Assembly: GCF_004118265.1 (NCBI RefSeq)
Contig: NZ_SDHW01000007.1
Span: 1-64,000 of the forward strand
Origin: Lacibacter luteus
GTDB lineage: Bacteria; Bacteroidota; Bacteroidia; Chitinophagales; Chitinophagaceae
Length of the DNA: 64,000 nt
Direction of reading: 5' to 3'
A program made the position numbers and the translations under genes. The notes under the pieces were generated by a model. It made no database searches. It saw only the letters and a list, made by a program, of their open reading frames with translations, and was not told the DNA's origin. This document shows, in pieces, positions 7,849-16,038 of this stretch (positions within the stretch are counted from its first letter, which is position 1; each line of letters starts with the position of its first letter).

Positions 7849-9000
7849 ATGCAAAAGATTGTATTGAATGGTATAACGTGGGGGCATAGTCGTGGAATAA
7901 CTCCTTTGCTTGCAGTATCGCAACGCTATTCTGAATTATATCCCAACGTTGAAATAAGATGGAAAAAGCGAACACTACAGGAGTTTGCTGATTTTCCAAT
8001 TGAAGAACTCACGAAAGAATATGATCTGCTCATTATCGATCATCCATGGGTTGGCTGTGCAGATGCCACAAATTGTGTATTGCCACTCAATGAATATATA
8101 GCTGCAGATTATTTAAGAGATCAGCAGGAAAATTCTGTTGGGCTTTCGCATATCAGCTATAACTATAATAATAAACAATGGGCTTTGGCCATTGATGCTG
8201 CAACACCTGCGGCCAGTTACCGGAAAGATCTGTTGAGCGATGTGCCGCAAACCTGGCAAGATGTAATTGTATTGGCAAAGCAGGGTAAAGTAGCGGTGCC
8301 TGCAATTCCAATTGATCTGCTCATGAACTTTTATACATTCTGCATTGCAAACGGTAAAGAACCGTTTCAAAACGAAGAAGAAGTAATTGATGCAGCAACA
8401 GGCATACTTGCCATTGAAACCATGAAGGAACTGTACAGTGTGGTAGATAAGAAAATGTTCAGCTGCAATCCTATTGCAGTGGCTGAGTTAATGAGTACAA
8501 CCAACGATTATTACTATTGTCCGTTTGCATACGGTTATTCCAACTATGCACGCAAAGGTTATGCACAACACTTGTTGCACTATACAGATGTGGTTGCCTT
8601 TAACGGAAAAAAATTAAGAACAACCATTGGCGGAACCGGACTTTCTGTTTCAGCTTTCAGCAAACACAAAGAAGTGGCGGTTGATTTTGCAAAGATGATT
8701 GTATCGGGCGAGTGCCAGCGTACCATGTATGTACAACATGGCGGTCAGCCCGGTCATCGTAGTGCATGGATCGATCCTTCGGCCAATCATTTAACCAATT
8801 ACTTTTTTACGCAGGTGTTACCTGTAATGGATAATGGTTATATGCGTCCACGTTACAATGGTTACCTGCATTTTCAGGATCATGCAGGCGATCCGTTGCA
8901 GCAATGTTTACTGCACGATACCGATCCGCAAAAAGCACTCGATGCTATGAATACTATTTACGAACAGAGTTTAGCCAAACAAACAGCTTTAACCGCATGA
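7849..9000 (+). CDS. Solute-binding-protein-fold protein without signal peptide
   Basis: A 383-residue protein with the layout of family 1 extracellular solute-binding proteins: LYPNVEIRWKKRTLQEF near the N-terminus, YDLLIIDHPWVG around residue 60, and the C-terminal GGTGLSVSAFSKHKEVAVDFAKM typical of sugar-binding members. The N-terminus (MQKIVLNGITWGHSRG) has no hydrophobic stretch and no lipobox, no upstream in-frame start adds one, and no ABC permease or ATPase lies nearby. It therefore appears cytoplasmic. It is wedged between MaoC (2 bp gap) and a CoA-transferase (ATGA overlap), suggesting a role as a ligand sensor or binding subunit linked to CoA chemistry. That role is inference. Confidence 0.75.
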   Translation: MQKIVLNGITWGHSRGITPLLAVSQRYSELYPNVEIRWKKRTLQEFADFPIEELTKEYDLLIIDHPWVGCADATNCVLPLNEYIAADYLRDQQENSVGLSHISYNYNNKQWALAIDAATPAASYRKDLLSDVPQTWQDVIVLAKQGKVAVPAIPIDLLMNFYTFCIANGKEPFQNEEEVIDAATGILAIETMKELYSVVDKKMFSCNPIAVAELMSTTNDYYYCPFAYGYSNYARKGYAQHLLHYTDVVAFNGKKLRTTIGGTGLSVSAFSKHKEVAVDFAKMIVSGECQRTMYVQHGGQPGHRSAWIDPSANHLTNYFFTQVLPVMDNGYMRPRYNGYLHFQDHAGDPLQQCLLHDTDPQKALDAMNTIYEQSLAKQTALTA

Positions 9001-10142
9001 TGCATTTACCCTTACAAGGAATAGTGGTGCTGGAGTTTTGCCAATATTTATCCGGTCCTTCAGCTGCTTTGCGATTGGCCGATCTTGGAGCAAGAGTAAT
9101 CAAAATCGAAAGACCGGGCACAGGCGATGCAGGAAGAAAACTGGCCATTAAAGATCTGTGGGTAGATGACAGTTCGTTGCTGTTTCATACCATCAACCGT
9201 AATAAAGAAAGTTTTACTGCTGATCTTAAAAATGAAGAAGACAAAGCAGTACTCTATCAACTTATTCAGAAAGCAGATGTACTCATTCATAATTTCCGTC
9301 CCGATGTAATGGGTAAGAACGGGCTCGATTATGCAACGGTGCAAAAGTTCAATCCAAAATTGATTTACGCCGAAATATCAGGTTATGGCAAAAAAGGTCC
9401 GTGGAAAAACAAACCGGGACAGGATCTGCTTTTGCAATCAATGGCCGGACTTGCATACACAACTGGCAATGGCAGTAACGGCCCTGTGCCGTTTGGTATT
9501 TCTATTACCGATATTATGGCCGGTTCGCAATTGGTGCAGGGTATTTTAGGTGCACTTATCCGTCGGCAAAAAACAGGTAAAGGTGCATTGATAGAAGTAA
9601 GTCTGCTGGAGTCGTTACTCGATTTTCAATTTGAATTACTCACTACTTATTTCGCTAGTGGCCAACAACCAAAACGAAGTGTTATTGCAAATGGTCAGCC
9701 GTTGTTGGGAGCGCCTTATGGTATTTACGAAACAGCAAATGGTCACCTGGCATTGGCCATGATGGATCTGCATCAGTTAGCCGATACCATTGGTTGTGCT
9801 GACTTGAAAACATTTGCTAAAGAAGATGCTTTTGCAAAGCGTGATGAGATTAAACAGCTGCTGGTCGATCATCTGTTAAAGAACGAAACCAATTACTGGT
9901 TAAGTTTATTGCAGGATGCAGGCTTGTGGGCCATGGAAGTAATGAACTGGGATGAGTTAACGGAACATGAAGCATACCGTGTATTAAAAATGGAACAGGA
10001 GATAACCGTCAACAACCATGCAATAAGTACAACAAGATGCCCTATTCGTATTGATGGCGAAAGATTGTTATCCGCAAAACCTGCGCCGCAACTGGGCGAA
10101 CAAAACGAAACGATAAGAGGCGAGTTGATAGCCGGGAGTTGA
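8997..10142 (+). CDS. Class III (CaiB/BaiF) CoA-transferase, paralog 1
   Basis: A 381-residue protein of the formyl-CoA transferase/CaiB family, which moves CoA between carboxylic acids through a glutamyl- or aspartyl-CoA intermediate. LSGPSAALRLADLGARVIKIERPGTGD is the CoA-binding N-terminus, HNFRPDVMGKNGLDY and GPWKNKPGQDLLLQ follow, and ITDIMAG carries Asp172, the position of the catalytic Asp of the family. The start overlaps the previous stop (ATGA at 8997-9000; a second ATG follows at once), indicating translational coupling. It is about 65 percent similar by eye to the gene at 10354. The acid substrates are unknown. Confidence 0.9.
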   Translation: MMHLPLQGIVVLEFCQYLSGPSAALRLADLGARVIKIERPGTGDAGRKLAIKDLWVDDSSLLFHTINRNKESFTADLKNEEDKAVLYQLIQKADVLIHNFRPDVMGKNGLDYATVQKFNPKLIYAEISGYGKKGPWKNKPGQDLLLQSMAGLAYTTGNGSNGPVPFGISITDIMAGSQLVQGILGALIRRQKTGKGALIEVSLLESLLDFQFELLTTYFASGQQPKRSVIANGQPLLGAPYGIYETANGHLALAMMDLHQLADTIGCADLKTFAKEDAFAKRDEIKQLLVDHLLKNETNYWLSLLQDAGLWAMEVMNWDELTEHEAYRVLKMEQEITVNNHAISTTRCPIRIDGERLLSAKPAPQLGEQNETIRGELIAGS

Positions 10143-10220
10143 TTGTTTATAGTTTGAAGTTTATGGTTTATAGTTAAATGTTACGGGTTAAGAGTTATGA
10201 GTGAGGTGCGGAGTGTTTAT

Positions 10221-10236
10221 CCCCTCCCGGGAGGGG
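10221..10236. repeat. Family C palindrome CCCCTCCCGGGAGGGG, copy 1
   Basis: A perfect 16-bp GC-rich palindrome in otherwise AT-rich DNA, repeated exactly at 27070. Both copies are followed by GTT and a G-rich GGGGTGGG tract (here displaced by about 30 bp). The surrounding gap 10143-10353 also holds low-complexity GAGTAATGA and ATTCACCATTCAC stretches. Confidence 0.7.
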
Positions 10237-10353
10237 TTGCAGGATTTTACAGAGCAGAGTGGCAAAGGGGGTGGGTTTTAAAAATGAGTAATGAATGATG
10301 AGTAATGAGCATGTTTCTCATTCACCATTCACTATTGACAATTCACAATAAAA

Positions 10354-11523
10354 ATGAAACTATTAGAAGATATATTGATCATTGATTTCAGCCAGTTCCT
10401 TTCGGGACCATCCGCTGCATTGCGTTTGGCCGATATGGGAGCGCAGGTGATCAAAGTGGAGCGGCCGGGCACAGGCGATATTTGCCGTGAGCTCTATGTG
10501 AGCGATGTGATGATTGAAGGCGAGTCAACTATTTTTCATGCCATCAACCGCAACAAAGAAAGTTATGCGGCCGATCTGAAAAATCCCGATGATCTGTTTA
10601 AAGTAAAACAGCTCATTGCAAAGGCCGATGTGGTGATGCATAATTTCCGTCCGGGCGTAATGGAACGCATTGGTTTGGATTACGCAAGTGTAAAACAAAT
10701 CAAGCCCGATATTATTTATGCTGAGATCAGTGGTTATGGTGCAGAAGGCCCGTGGAAAGATTTGCCCGGCCAGGATCTGTTACTGCAATCGGCATCGGGT
10801 TTAGCATGGCTTAGTAATAACAACGATGAAAGTCCAACACCTATGGGTGTAGCGGTGGTGGATATCATGGCAGGCACACATGTGGCGCAGGGAATTTTAG
10901 CTGCACTCTTTCGTAAAGGACAAACAGGCGAAGGCGCTTTGGTGCAGGTGAGTATGTTGGAGAGTATTCTTGATTTTCAGTTTGAGGTATTGACCTGTTA
11001 TTACAACGATGGCCGGCAGTTGCCTGTGCGTGGCGCAGTAAACAGTGCACATGCATATATTGCGGCACCTTATGGTCTCTATAAAACAAATGATGATTAC
11101 ATTGCATTGGCAATGACCAATATTCCAACGTTGGCCGGGCTGCTGCAATGCGAACCGTTAAAAGAATTCATTAACAGCAACGATTGGTTTTCGAAGCGTG
11201 ATGAAATAAAAGCCATACTGGCAATGCATCTTGCAACACAATCTGCACAGCATTGGTTGGCAGTATTGGAAAAAGCAGATGTTTGGTGTGCTCCCGTAAT
11301 GGATTATGATGCATTGGTAAAACAGGAAGGGTACCGTGTATTGGAAATGGAAATAAACGTAAAGACAGGGAACGGACTAACGGTGAGTACCACCCGCTGT
11401 CCGATAAAAGTGGATGGCGAATTGTTAGTGTCGGAAAAAGGTGCGCCAACATTGGGAGAGCATAACGAACAGATAGAACAACAGTTTGGATTAACTTCTC
11501 ACTTACAGGATGTAAGTAAATAA
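10354..11523 (+). CDS. Class III (CaiB/BaiF) CoA-transferase, paralog 2
   Basis: A 389-residue close paralog of the previous gene. It shares FLSGPSAALRLADMGAQVIKVERPGTGD, HNFRPGVMERIGLDY, LPGQDLLLQSASGLAWL and VVDIMAG with the presumed catalytic Asp170. Duplicated CaiB genes may form a heterodimer, as in benzylsuccinate CoA-transferase, or act on different acids; two intact active sites argue for two functional enzymes. It is separated from paralog 1 by 211 bp of repeat-rich DNA and followed after 10 bp by the amidohydrolase gene. Confidence 0.9.
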   Translation: MKLLEDILIIDFSQFLSGPSAALRLADMGAQVIKVERPGTGDICRELYVSDVMIEGESTIFHAINRNKESYAADLKNPDDLFKVKQLIAKADVVMHNFRPGVMERIGLDYASVKQIKPDIIYAEISGYGAEGPWKDLPGQDLLLQSASGLAWLSNNNDESPTPMGVAVVDIMAGTHVAQGILAALFRKGQTGEGALVQVSMLESILDFQFEVLTCYYNDGRQLPVRGAVNSAHAYIAAPYGLYKTNDDYIALAMTNIPTLAGLLQCEPLKEFINSNDWFSKRDEIKAILAMHLATQSAQHWLAVLEKADVWCAPVMDYDALVKQEGYRVLEMEINVKTGNGLTVSTTRCPIKVDGELLVSEKGAPTLGEHNEQIEQQFGLTSHLQDVSK

Positions 11524-11533
11524 GGCTTTGCCA

Positions 11534-12388
11534 ATGATACAGAAGATTGCTGATACACATGTTCATATATGGGACTTTCACCGTGCTGAATATGCATGGC
11601 TGAAAGATAATACCAGCATTCTTAATCGTACTTACTCAATTGAAGAAATAGAAACCGAACGGATAGATGCAGGAATTACAAAAGGTATTCTTGTACAGGC
11701 AGCCAATAATTTTGAAGATACCGATTGGATGCTGCATGTAGCAGTAAACACAAACTGGATCGCAGGTATTGTAGGTTGGTTGCCCTTAACCGATCCTGAG
11801 GCAACATTAAAAGCACTGCAACGGAAATACGGCAAAGAAAAATATTTTAAAGGTGTTCGTCATTTGATACATGATGAACCTGATGCTGAATGGTTGTTAC
11901 AACCGGAAGTGATCAACAGCCTGCAGATATTGGCCGATCATAATATTCCTTACGATGTAGTAGGCGTTTTACCCGAACATATTGAAACCGCTTTGGAAGT
12001 GGCAAACAAAGTTCCTGAGTTGAAGATGGTGTTCGATCATCTCAATCAACCACCCATTGCAGCAAAAGAACAATTTGGCAGGTGGGGTGAGTTGATGAAA
12101 GAAGCAGCACAGCATAAAAATTTTTATGCAAAAATTTCAGGACTTGGTGTAACCGCACAAAAAGGCGAAAGTTGGACAGCTGATGACATTAAACCTTATG
12201 TGGGTTTTGCACTTGAGCAATTTGGAGCTGATCGTTGTTTTCTTGGTGGCGATTGGCCGGTTGCATTGCTGGCGGGTTCTTACAACCACGCCTGGAAAAA
12301 TTATAAAGAAGTAATTCTTGAACTCGTAGATAAATCAGCAGCAGAAAAAATATTTTATTCCAATGCTGCAAACTTTTATTCTTTTTAA
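11534..12388 (+). CDS. Amidohydrolase family 2 protein, probable sugar lactonase
   Basis: A 284-residue TIM-barrel metal hydrolase of the amidohydrolase-2/L-fuconolactonase type. The metal motif HVHIWDF (His9, His11) is at the N-terminus, VFDHLNQPP in the middle, and LGGDWPVALL near the C-terminus supplies the conserved Asp. Relatives open lactones of L-fuconate, L-rhamnonate or related acids. I start at ATG 11534 rather than TTG 11528. It precedes a rhamnose transporter by 17 bp, which supports a role in deoxysugar acid metabolism. The substrate is not fixed by sequence. Confidence 0.8.
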   Translation: MIQKIADTHVHIWDFHRAEYAWLKDNTSILNRTYSIEEIETERIDAGITKGILVQAANNFEDTDWMLHVAVNTNWIAGIVGWLPLTDPEATLKALQRKYGKEKYFKGVRHLIHDEPDAEWLLQPEVINSLQILADHNIPYDVVGVLPEHIETALEVANKVPELKMVFDHLNQPPIAAKEQFGRWGELMKEAAQHKNFYAKISGLGVTAQKGESWTADDIKPYVGFALEQFGADRCFLGGDWPVALLAGSYNHAWKNYKEVILELVDKSAAEKIFYSNAANFYSF

Positions 12389-12405
12389 ATCATCTGCAAA
12401 AGAGT

Positions 12406-13443
12406 ATGGAAGTAATTAACGGTGTTTTGTTTCATGCAGTAGGTGCTTCCAGCGCTTCGCTTTGCTATACACCTCAAAAAAAAGTAAAAGGGTGGAGCTG
12501 GCAAACTTATTGGCTGGCGCAGGCAGCCGTGTGCTGGTTGTTATTACCCTTGCTTGTTGCTTATATCACCATCCCGCAAATAACAACTGTATTAAAAGAA
12601 GCGCCTGCTTCAGCTATGCAGAATAGTTTTTTATTGGGCTTGGCTTATGGAATTGGTGGTACTGCATTTGGTATCGCTATCCGTTATGTTGGTTTTTCGT
12701 TGACCTATGCTATCTCTGTTGGCATCAGTTGTGTGTTAGGTACATTGTTGCCGCCATTGGTAGCCGGAACACTGGGAACTATTCTTTCAGGAGCTGGTGC
12801 CGGTTATCTCATCAGCGGGGTAACCATGGGTGCTATTGGTATTGCTGTATGTGGGTTGGCTGGTCGCAGTAAAGAAAAAGATATTGAAAAGCAATCAAAG
12901 ACTGAATCTGTTTTCTCTTTGGCAAAGGGATTGCCACTTTGTTTATTAGCAGGCGTGTTATCAGCTTTGTACGGCTTTTCGTTAAATCAAGGTCAACCCA
13001 TTGCAGATGTAGCTGCAAAATATGGCGCAGGAAATTTCCAGGGAAATGTTATTTATATTTTTTCGAATTCAGGTGCATTCATCAGCACTATGATCTATTG
13101 TTTGTATTTACATCGTAAAGAAAAAACATTTGCGGAGTATAAAACAACAGGAGAGAGTGGATTGGGTATGAATTATCTCATGTCGATCTTAACTGGCATG
13201 CTGTGGTACGGACAGTTTTTCTTTTATGGATTGGGTCATGTACGCATGGGCAAGTATGAATTCAGTAGTTGGGCCATTCACATGATCTTGTTGGTGTTGT
13301 TAAGTGCCATAACAGGTTTGTTGATGAAGGAATGGAAAAACAGTAGTGGTAAAACCATTCGGCTACTTGCTGTTGCCATTATTATATTGATCACAGCAGT
13401 TTTATTATTAACACAAGGAAACAAGCTCGGAGCTGTTGGTTAA
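12406..13443 (+). CDS. rhaT: L-rhamnose/proton symporter RhaT-like
   Basis: A 345-residue inner-membrane protein with about ten hydrophobic segments, the same length as E. coli RhaT. Matching segments include the N-terminal GVLFHAVGASSAS, KKVKGWSW, YGIGGTAFGIAIRYVGFSLTYAISVGIS, GTLLPPL, and the C-terminal GMLWYGQFFFYGLGHVRMGKYEF. RhaT takes up L-rhamnose with protons; lyxose is a known secondary substrate. Two GH78 rhamnosidases in the window would supply rhamnose. The stop lies within the start region of the next gene, so these genes are co-transcribed. No rhamnose isomerase or rhamnulokinase gene is in the window. Confidence 0.92.
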   Translation: MEVINGVLFHAVGASSASLCYTPQKKVKGWSWQTYWLAQAAVCWLLLPLLVAYITIPQITTVLKEAPASAMQNSFLLGLAYGIGGTAFGIAIRYVGFSLTYAISVGISCVLGTLLPPLVAGTLGTILSGAGAGYLISGVTMGAIGIAVCGLAGRSKEKDIEKQSKTESVFSLAKGLPLCLLAGVLSALYGFSLNQGQPIADVAAKYGAGNFQGNVIYIFSNSGAFISTMIYCLYLHRKEKTFAEYKTTGESGLGMNYLMSILTGMLWYGQFFFYGLGHVRMGKYEFSSWAIHMILLVLLSAITGLLMKEWKNSSGKTIRLLAVAIIILITAVLLLTQGNKLGAVG

Positions 13444-13459
13444 AAATTCAGAAGTTGAA

Positions 13460-14530
13460 ATGGTGAATCATCAAAGAGATATTGCTTCTTTACAATTGCC
13501 AATTTATATTATTGGTGCTGGCGGTATTGTAAATGCTGCACACCTTCCTGCCTATATGCTGGCGGGTTTTCATGTTGCGGGCATTTGTGATATTGATCCA
13601 TCAAAAGCGTATACGACAGCAGAACGTTTTGGTATTAAAGAGGTGTTTGCAAGCCCGGAGGAATTATTGAAACAGTTACCTGCAAATGCAGTGATCGATA
13701 TTGCAGTGCCCGGCCCTGCATTGATTCCATTGTTGGAACAATTGCCTGATGGTGCGCCGGTGTTGTTGCAAAAACCAATGGGCGAAGATGTTGAATCAGC
13801 AAAGAAAATCCTTGAGATCTGCAAGCGGAAGAACCTGCATGCAGCAGTTAATTTTCAATTGCGTTATGCACCGTTCATTCTCGAAGTAAAACGAATGATG
13901 GCAGAAGGATTGCTCGGCGACATCAACGATATTGAAGTGAATGTAAATGTGTACACGCCCTGGCATTTGTGGGATTTCTTAATGAAGTCACCTCGTGTGG
14001 AAATTCTCTATCACAGCATTCACTACATCGATCTTGTTCGTCATATACTCGGCAATCCCGTATCGGTGTATGCAAAATCAACAAAGCATCCGAGTATGCC
14101 TGCTCTTGCATCCGTACGCAGCAACATCATCATGGATTATGGTGATATGATCAGAGCAAATATTTTGACCAATCATTGTCACAACTACGGTACACCCAAA
14201 CAACAATCGTACATCAAGTTTGAAGGAACAAAAGGTGCAGTGCTCATCAACTTTGGTGCACTCATCAATTATCCTCGTGGCGAAGCCGATAGTTTTGAAT
14301 ATGTTTTTTTAGAAGATGGAAAAGAACCGGTGTGGCAGGAAAAGAAAATTGAAGGCAGTTGGTTTCCACATGCATTCATCGGCACAATGGAACAGGTAAT
14401 GCTGGCTGCTGCAGGAAAAATTGAAAAGCCTGATAACGCTGTGGAAGATTGCATTTACACAATGGCATGTACTGAAGCGGCATACATGAGTTGCCAGCAA
14501 GGTGGTATTCAACTTAACGAACTGATTTAA
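13460..14530 (+). CDS. Gfo/Idh/MocA-family oxidoreductase
   Basis: A 356-residue NAD(P)-dependent sugar oxidoreductase. The Rossmann motif GAGGIVNAAHLPAY is near residue 20, the cofactor/active-site loop is LLQKPMGEDVE (QKP instead of the common EKP), and the substrate domain has YHSIHYIDLVRHILG with the conserved active-site His. I start at ATG 13460, 16 bp after the rhaT stop; a TTG at 13436 overlapping rhaT would add eight residues. Members oxidise or reduce hexoses, inositols or sugar acids. It ends the MaoC-to-Gfo gene run, followed by paired hairpins. Confidence 0.87.
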   Translation: MVNHQRDIASLQLPIYIIGAGGIVNAAHLPAYMLAGFHVAGICDIDPSKAYTTAERFGIKEVFASPEELLKQLPANAVIDIAVPGPALIPLLEQLPDGAPVLLQKPMGEDVESAKKILEICKRKNLHAAVNFQLRYAPFILEVKRMMAEGLLGDINDIEVNVNVYTPWHLWDFLMKSPRVEILYHSIHYIDLVRHILGNPVSVYAKSTKHPSMPALASVRSNIIMDYGDMIRANILTNHCHNYGTPKQQSYIKFEGTKGAVLINFGALINYPRGEADSFEYVFLEDGKEPVWQEKKIEGSWFPHAFIGTMEQVMLAAAGKIEKPDNAVEDCIYTMACTEAAYMSCQQGGIQLNELI

Positions 14531-14531
14531 T

Positions 14532-14625
14532 AAACCCTGACGGCGGCTATCAGCCCCGTCAGCGGTTATAAATATTTTTTTAATTCTGTTACAACCGCCG
14601 TCAGGGTTTTCAACCGCTGACGGGG
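14532..14625. repeat. Interleaved double inverted repeat
   Basis: Arm 1 (14532-14546, 15 bp) is perfectly complementary to 14595-14609, and arm 2 (14554-14567, 14 bp) to 14612-14625, so the two stems cross. Arms 1 and 2 also share CTGACGG/CCGTCAG, which allows two local 7-bp hairpins, each followed by a T-run (14575-14581 and 14632-14637). It may act as a terminator between the oxidoreductase and pectate lyase genes. Confidence 0.75.
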
Positions 14626-14651
14626 TTGCAATTTTTTAAGAGCAGCGTGCA

Positions 14652-16037
14652 ATGAAAAAACAACTGGTATTTGCATTTTTATTTTTTACACAATATTTGT
14701 TTGCTCAACAACCAGCGTTCCCTGGTGCGGAAGGTTTTGGTAAATATGCAACAGGAGGAAGAGGAGGCAAAGTTGTTGCAGTAACCAATCTCAACGATAG
14801 TGGCGAAGGAAGTTTCCGTTGGGCATTGGAACAATTTCCTGGCGAAGCGTTAACGGTTATCTTTCGTGTATCAGGAATTATTGAATTGCAATCGAAGATC
14901 CAGATCAAACGTTCCAACTTAACAATAGCCGGACAAACAGCTCCCGGCGATGGCATCTGTTTAAAAAATCAATCACTCATTTTAAATGGTGCTTCATCAA
15001 AAGGTAATCATGGCAATATCATTGTCCGTTTCATTCGTTCACGTCCCGGTGGTACATTAAAAACAGGATTGTATGGTTTTGATATGGAGAACTGTCATGA
15101 TGTAATTGTTGATCATTGCAGTTTCAGTTGGGCCAATGAAGAATGTGCAGCGATGTACGATACAAAGAATGTAACTGTGCAATGGTGTATTGTGAGTGAA
15201 GGTTTGTACGAAGCTGGTCATCAGAAAGGACATCGTTCATACGGTGGTGTATGGGGCGGACAGTATGCGTCGTATCATCACAACTTATTGGCGCATCTCA
15301 ACAGTCGTGCTGTTCGTTTCAATGGAGCAAGGGCACATGATACTATTGCGTTGATCGATTACCGTAACAATATTATTTACAACTGGGGCAATGCCAATGC
15401 TGCTTATGGCGGCGAAGTAAATATTGCAGGCGGCGTATCGCAGGTGAATATCGTTAACAATTATTACAAACCCGGTCCGGCAACTTCATCAGAATTAAAA
15501 TTTGTCAACGCTTCTTTTCAAAAAGAAAACAGCAAAGGAACAGGACAATGGTTTGTGGAAGGTAATATCATGGAGGGCGATAAAGCATTAACGAAGAAGA
15601 ATGTGAATGGCGTTGATCTGAAAGCACAGGGTTATCCTTCAGAAGCAATTTCAGACAAAGCATTTCCTGTAAACATTGCATTGCCCGTTGAAACTGCAAA
15701 AGAATCATACGAGAAAGTATTACGTTATGCAGGTGCCATCTTTCCGAAACGTGATGCAACAGACGAACGTGTAGTGAACGAAACAAAAACAGGGACAGCA
15801 ATTGGCAGAGGTGTGTTTGGTAAGCCCGGCATTATTGATAGTCCGGTTGCTGTTGGTGGTTGGGCTGAATATATAACTGCAGCTGCACCTGTTGATACAG
15901 ATAATGATGGTATGCCCGATGCATGGGAAACAAAAAAAGGTTTGAATCCAAATGATGCAAATGATCGCAACAAAGTGGATGCAAGCGGTTATACCATGCT
16001 GGAAATTTATTTAAACGAATTAGTGGAAGTGAAATAA
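14652..16037 (+). CDS. Secreted pectate lyase, family PL1 (copy 1)
   Basis: A 461-residue protein with signal peptide ending near FAQQP. The mature protein starts FPGAEGFGKYATGGRGGKV and continues VTNLNDSGEGSFRWAL, IIELQSKI and TIAGQTAPGDGICL, the right-handed beta-helix signature of Bacteroidota PL1 pectate lyases. DHCSFSWANEEC and YRNNIIYNWG follow. The C-terminus has a calcium-binding-like DTDNDGMPDAWE and a short helix, as in the other two PL1 proteins here. It cleaves polygalacturonate by beta-elimination outside the cytoplasm or in the periplasm. It is shorter than copies 2 and 3, lacking their N-terminal ~65-residue extension. The next gene starts 1 bp after its stop codon. Confidence 0.92.
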   Translation: MKKQLVFAFLFFTQYLFAQQPAFPGAEGFGKYATGGRGGKVVAVTNLNDSGEGSFRWALEQFPGEALTVIFRVSGIIELQSKIQIKRSNLTIAGQTAPGDGICLKNQSLILNGASSKGNHGNIIVRFIRSRPGGTLKTGLYGFDMENCHDVIVDHCSFSWANEECAAMYDTKNVTVQWCIVSEGLYEAGHQKGHRSYGGVWGGQYASYHHNLLAHLNSRAVRFNGARAHDTIALIDYRNNIIYNWGNANAAYGGEVNIAGGVSQVNIVNNYYKPGPATSSELKFVNASFQKENSKGTGQWFVEGNIMEGDKALTKKNVNGVDLKAQGYPSEAISDKAFPVNIALPVETAKESYEKVLRYAGAIFPKRDATDERVVNETKTGTAIGRGVFGKPGIIDSPVAVGGWAEYITAAAPVDTDNDGMPDAWETKKGLNPNDANDRNKVDASGYTMLEIYLNELVEVK

Positions 16038-16038
16038 T

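Noticed and set aside
8904-8996. Upstream extension of the first CoA-transferase into the solute-binding protein gene
   Set aside because: Homology begins at about residue 4 after ATG 8997, and the extension would overlap the previous gene by 97 bp.
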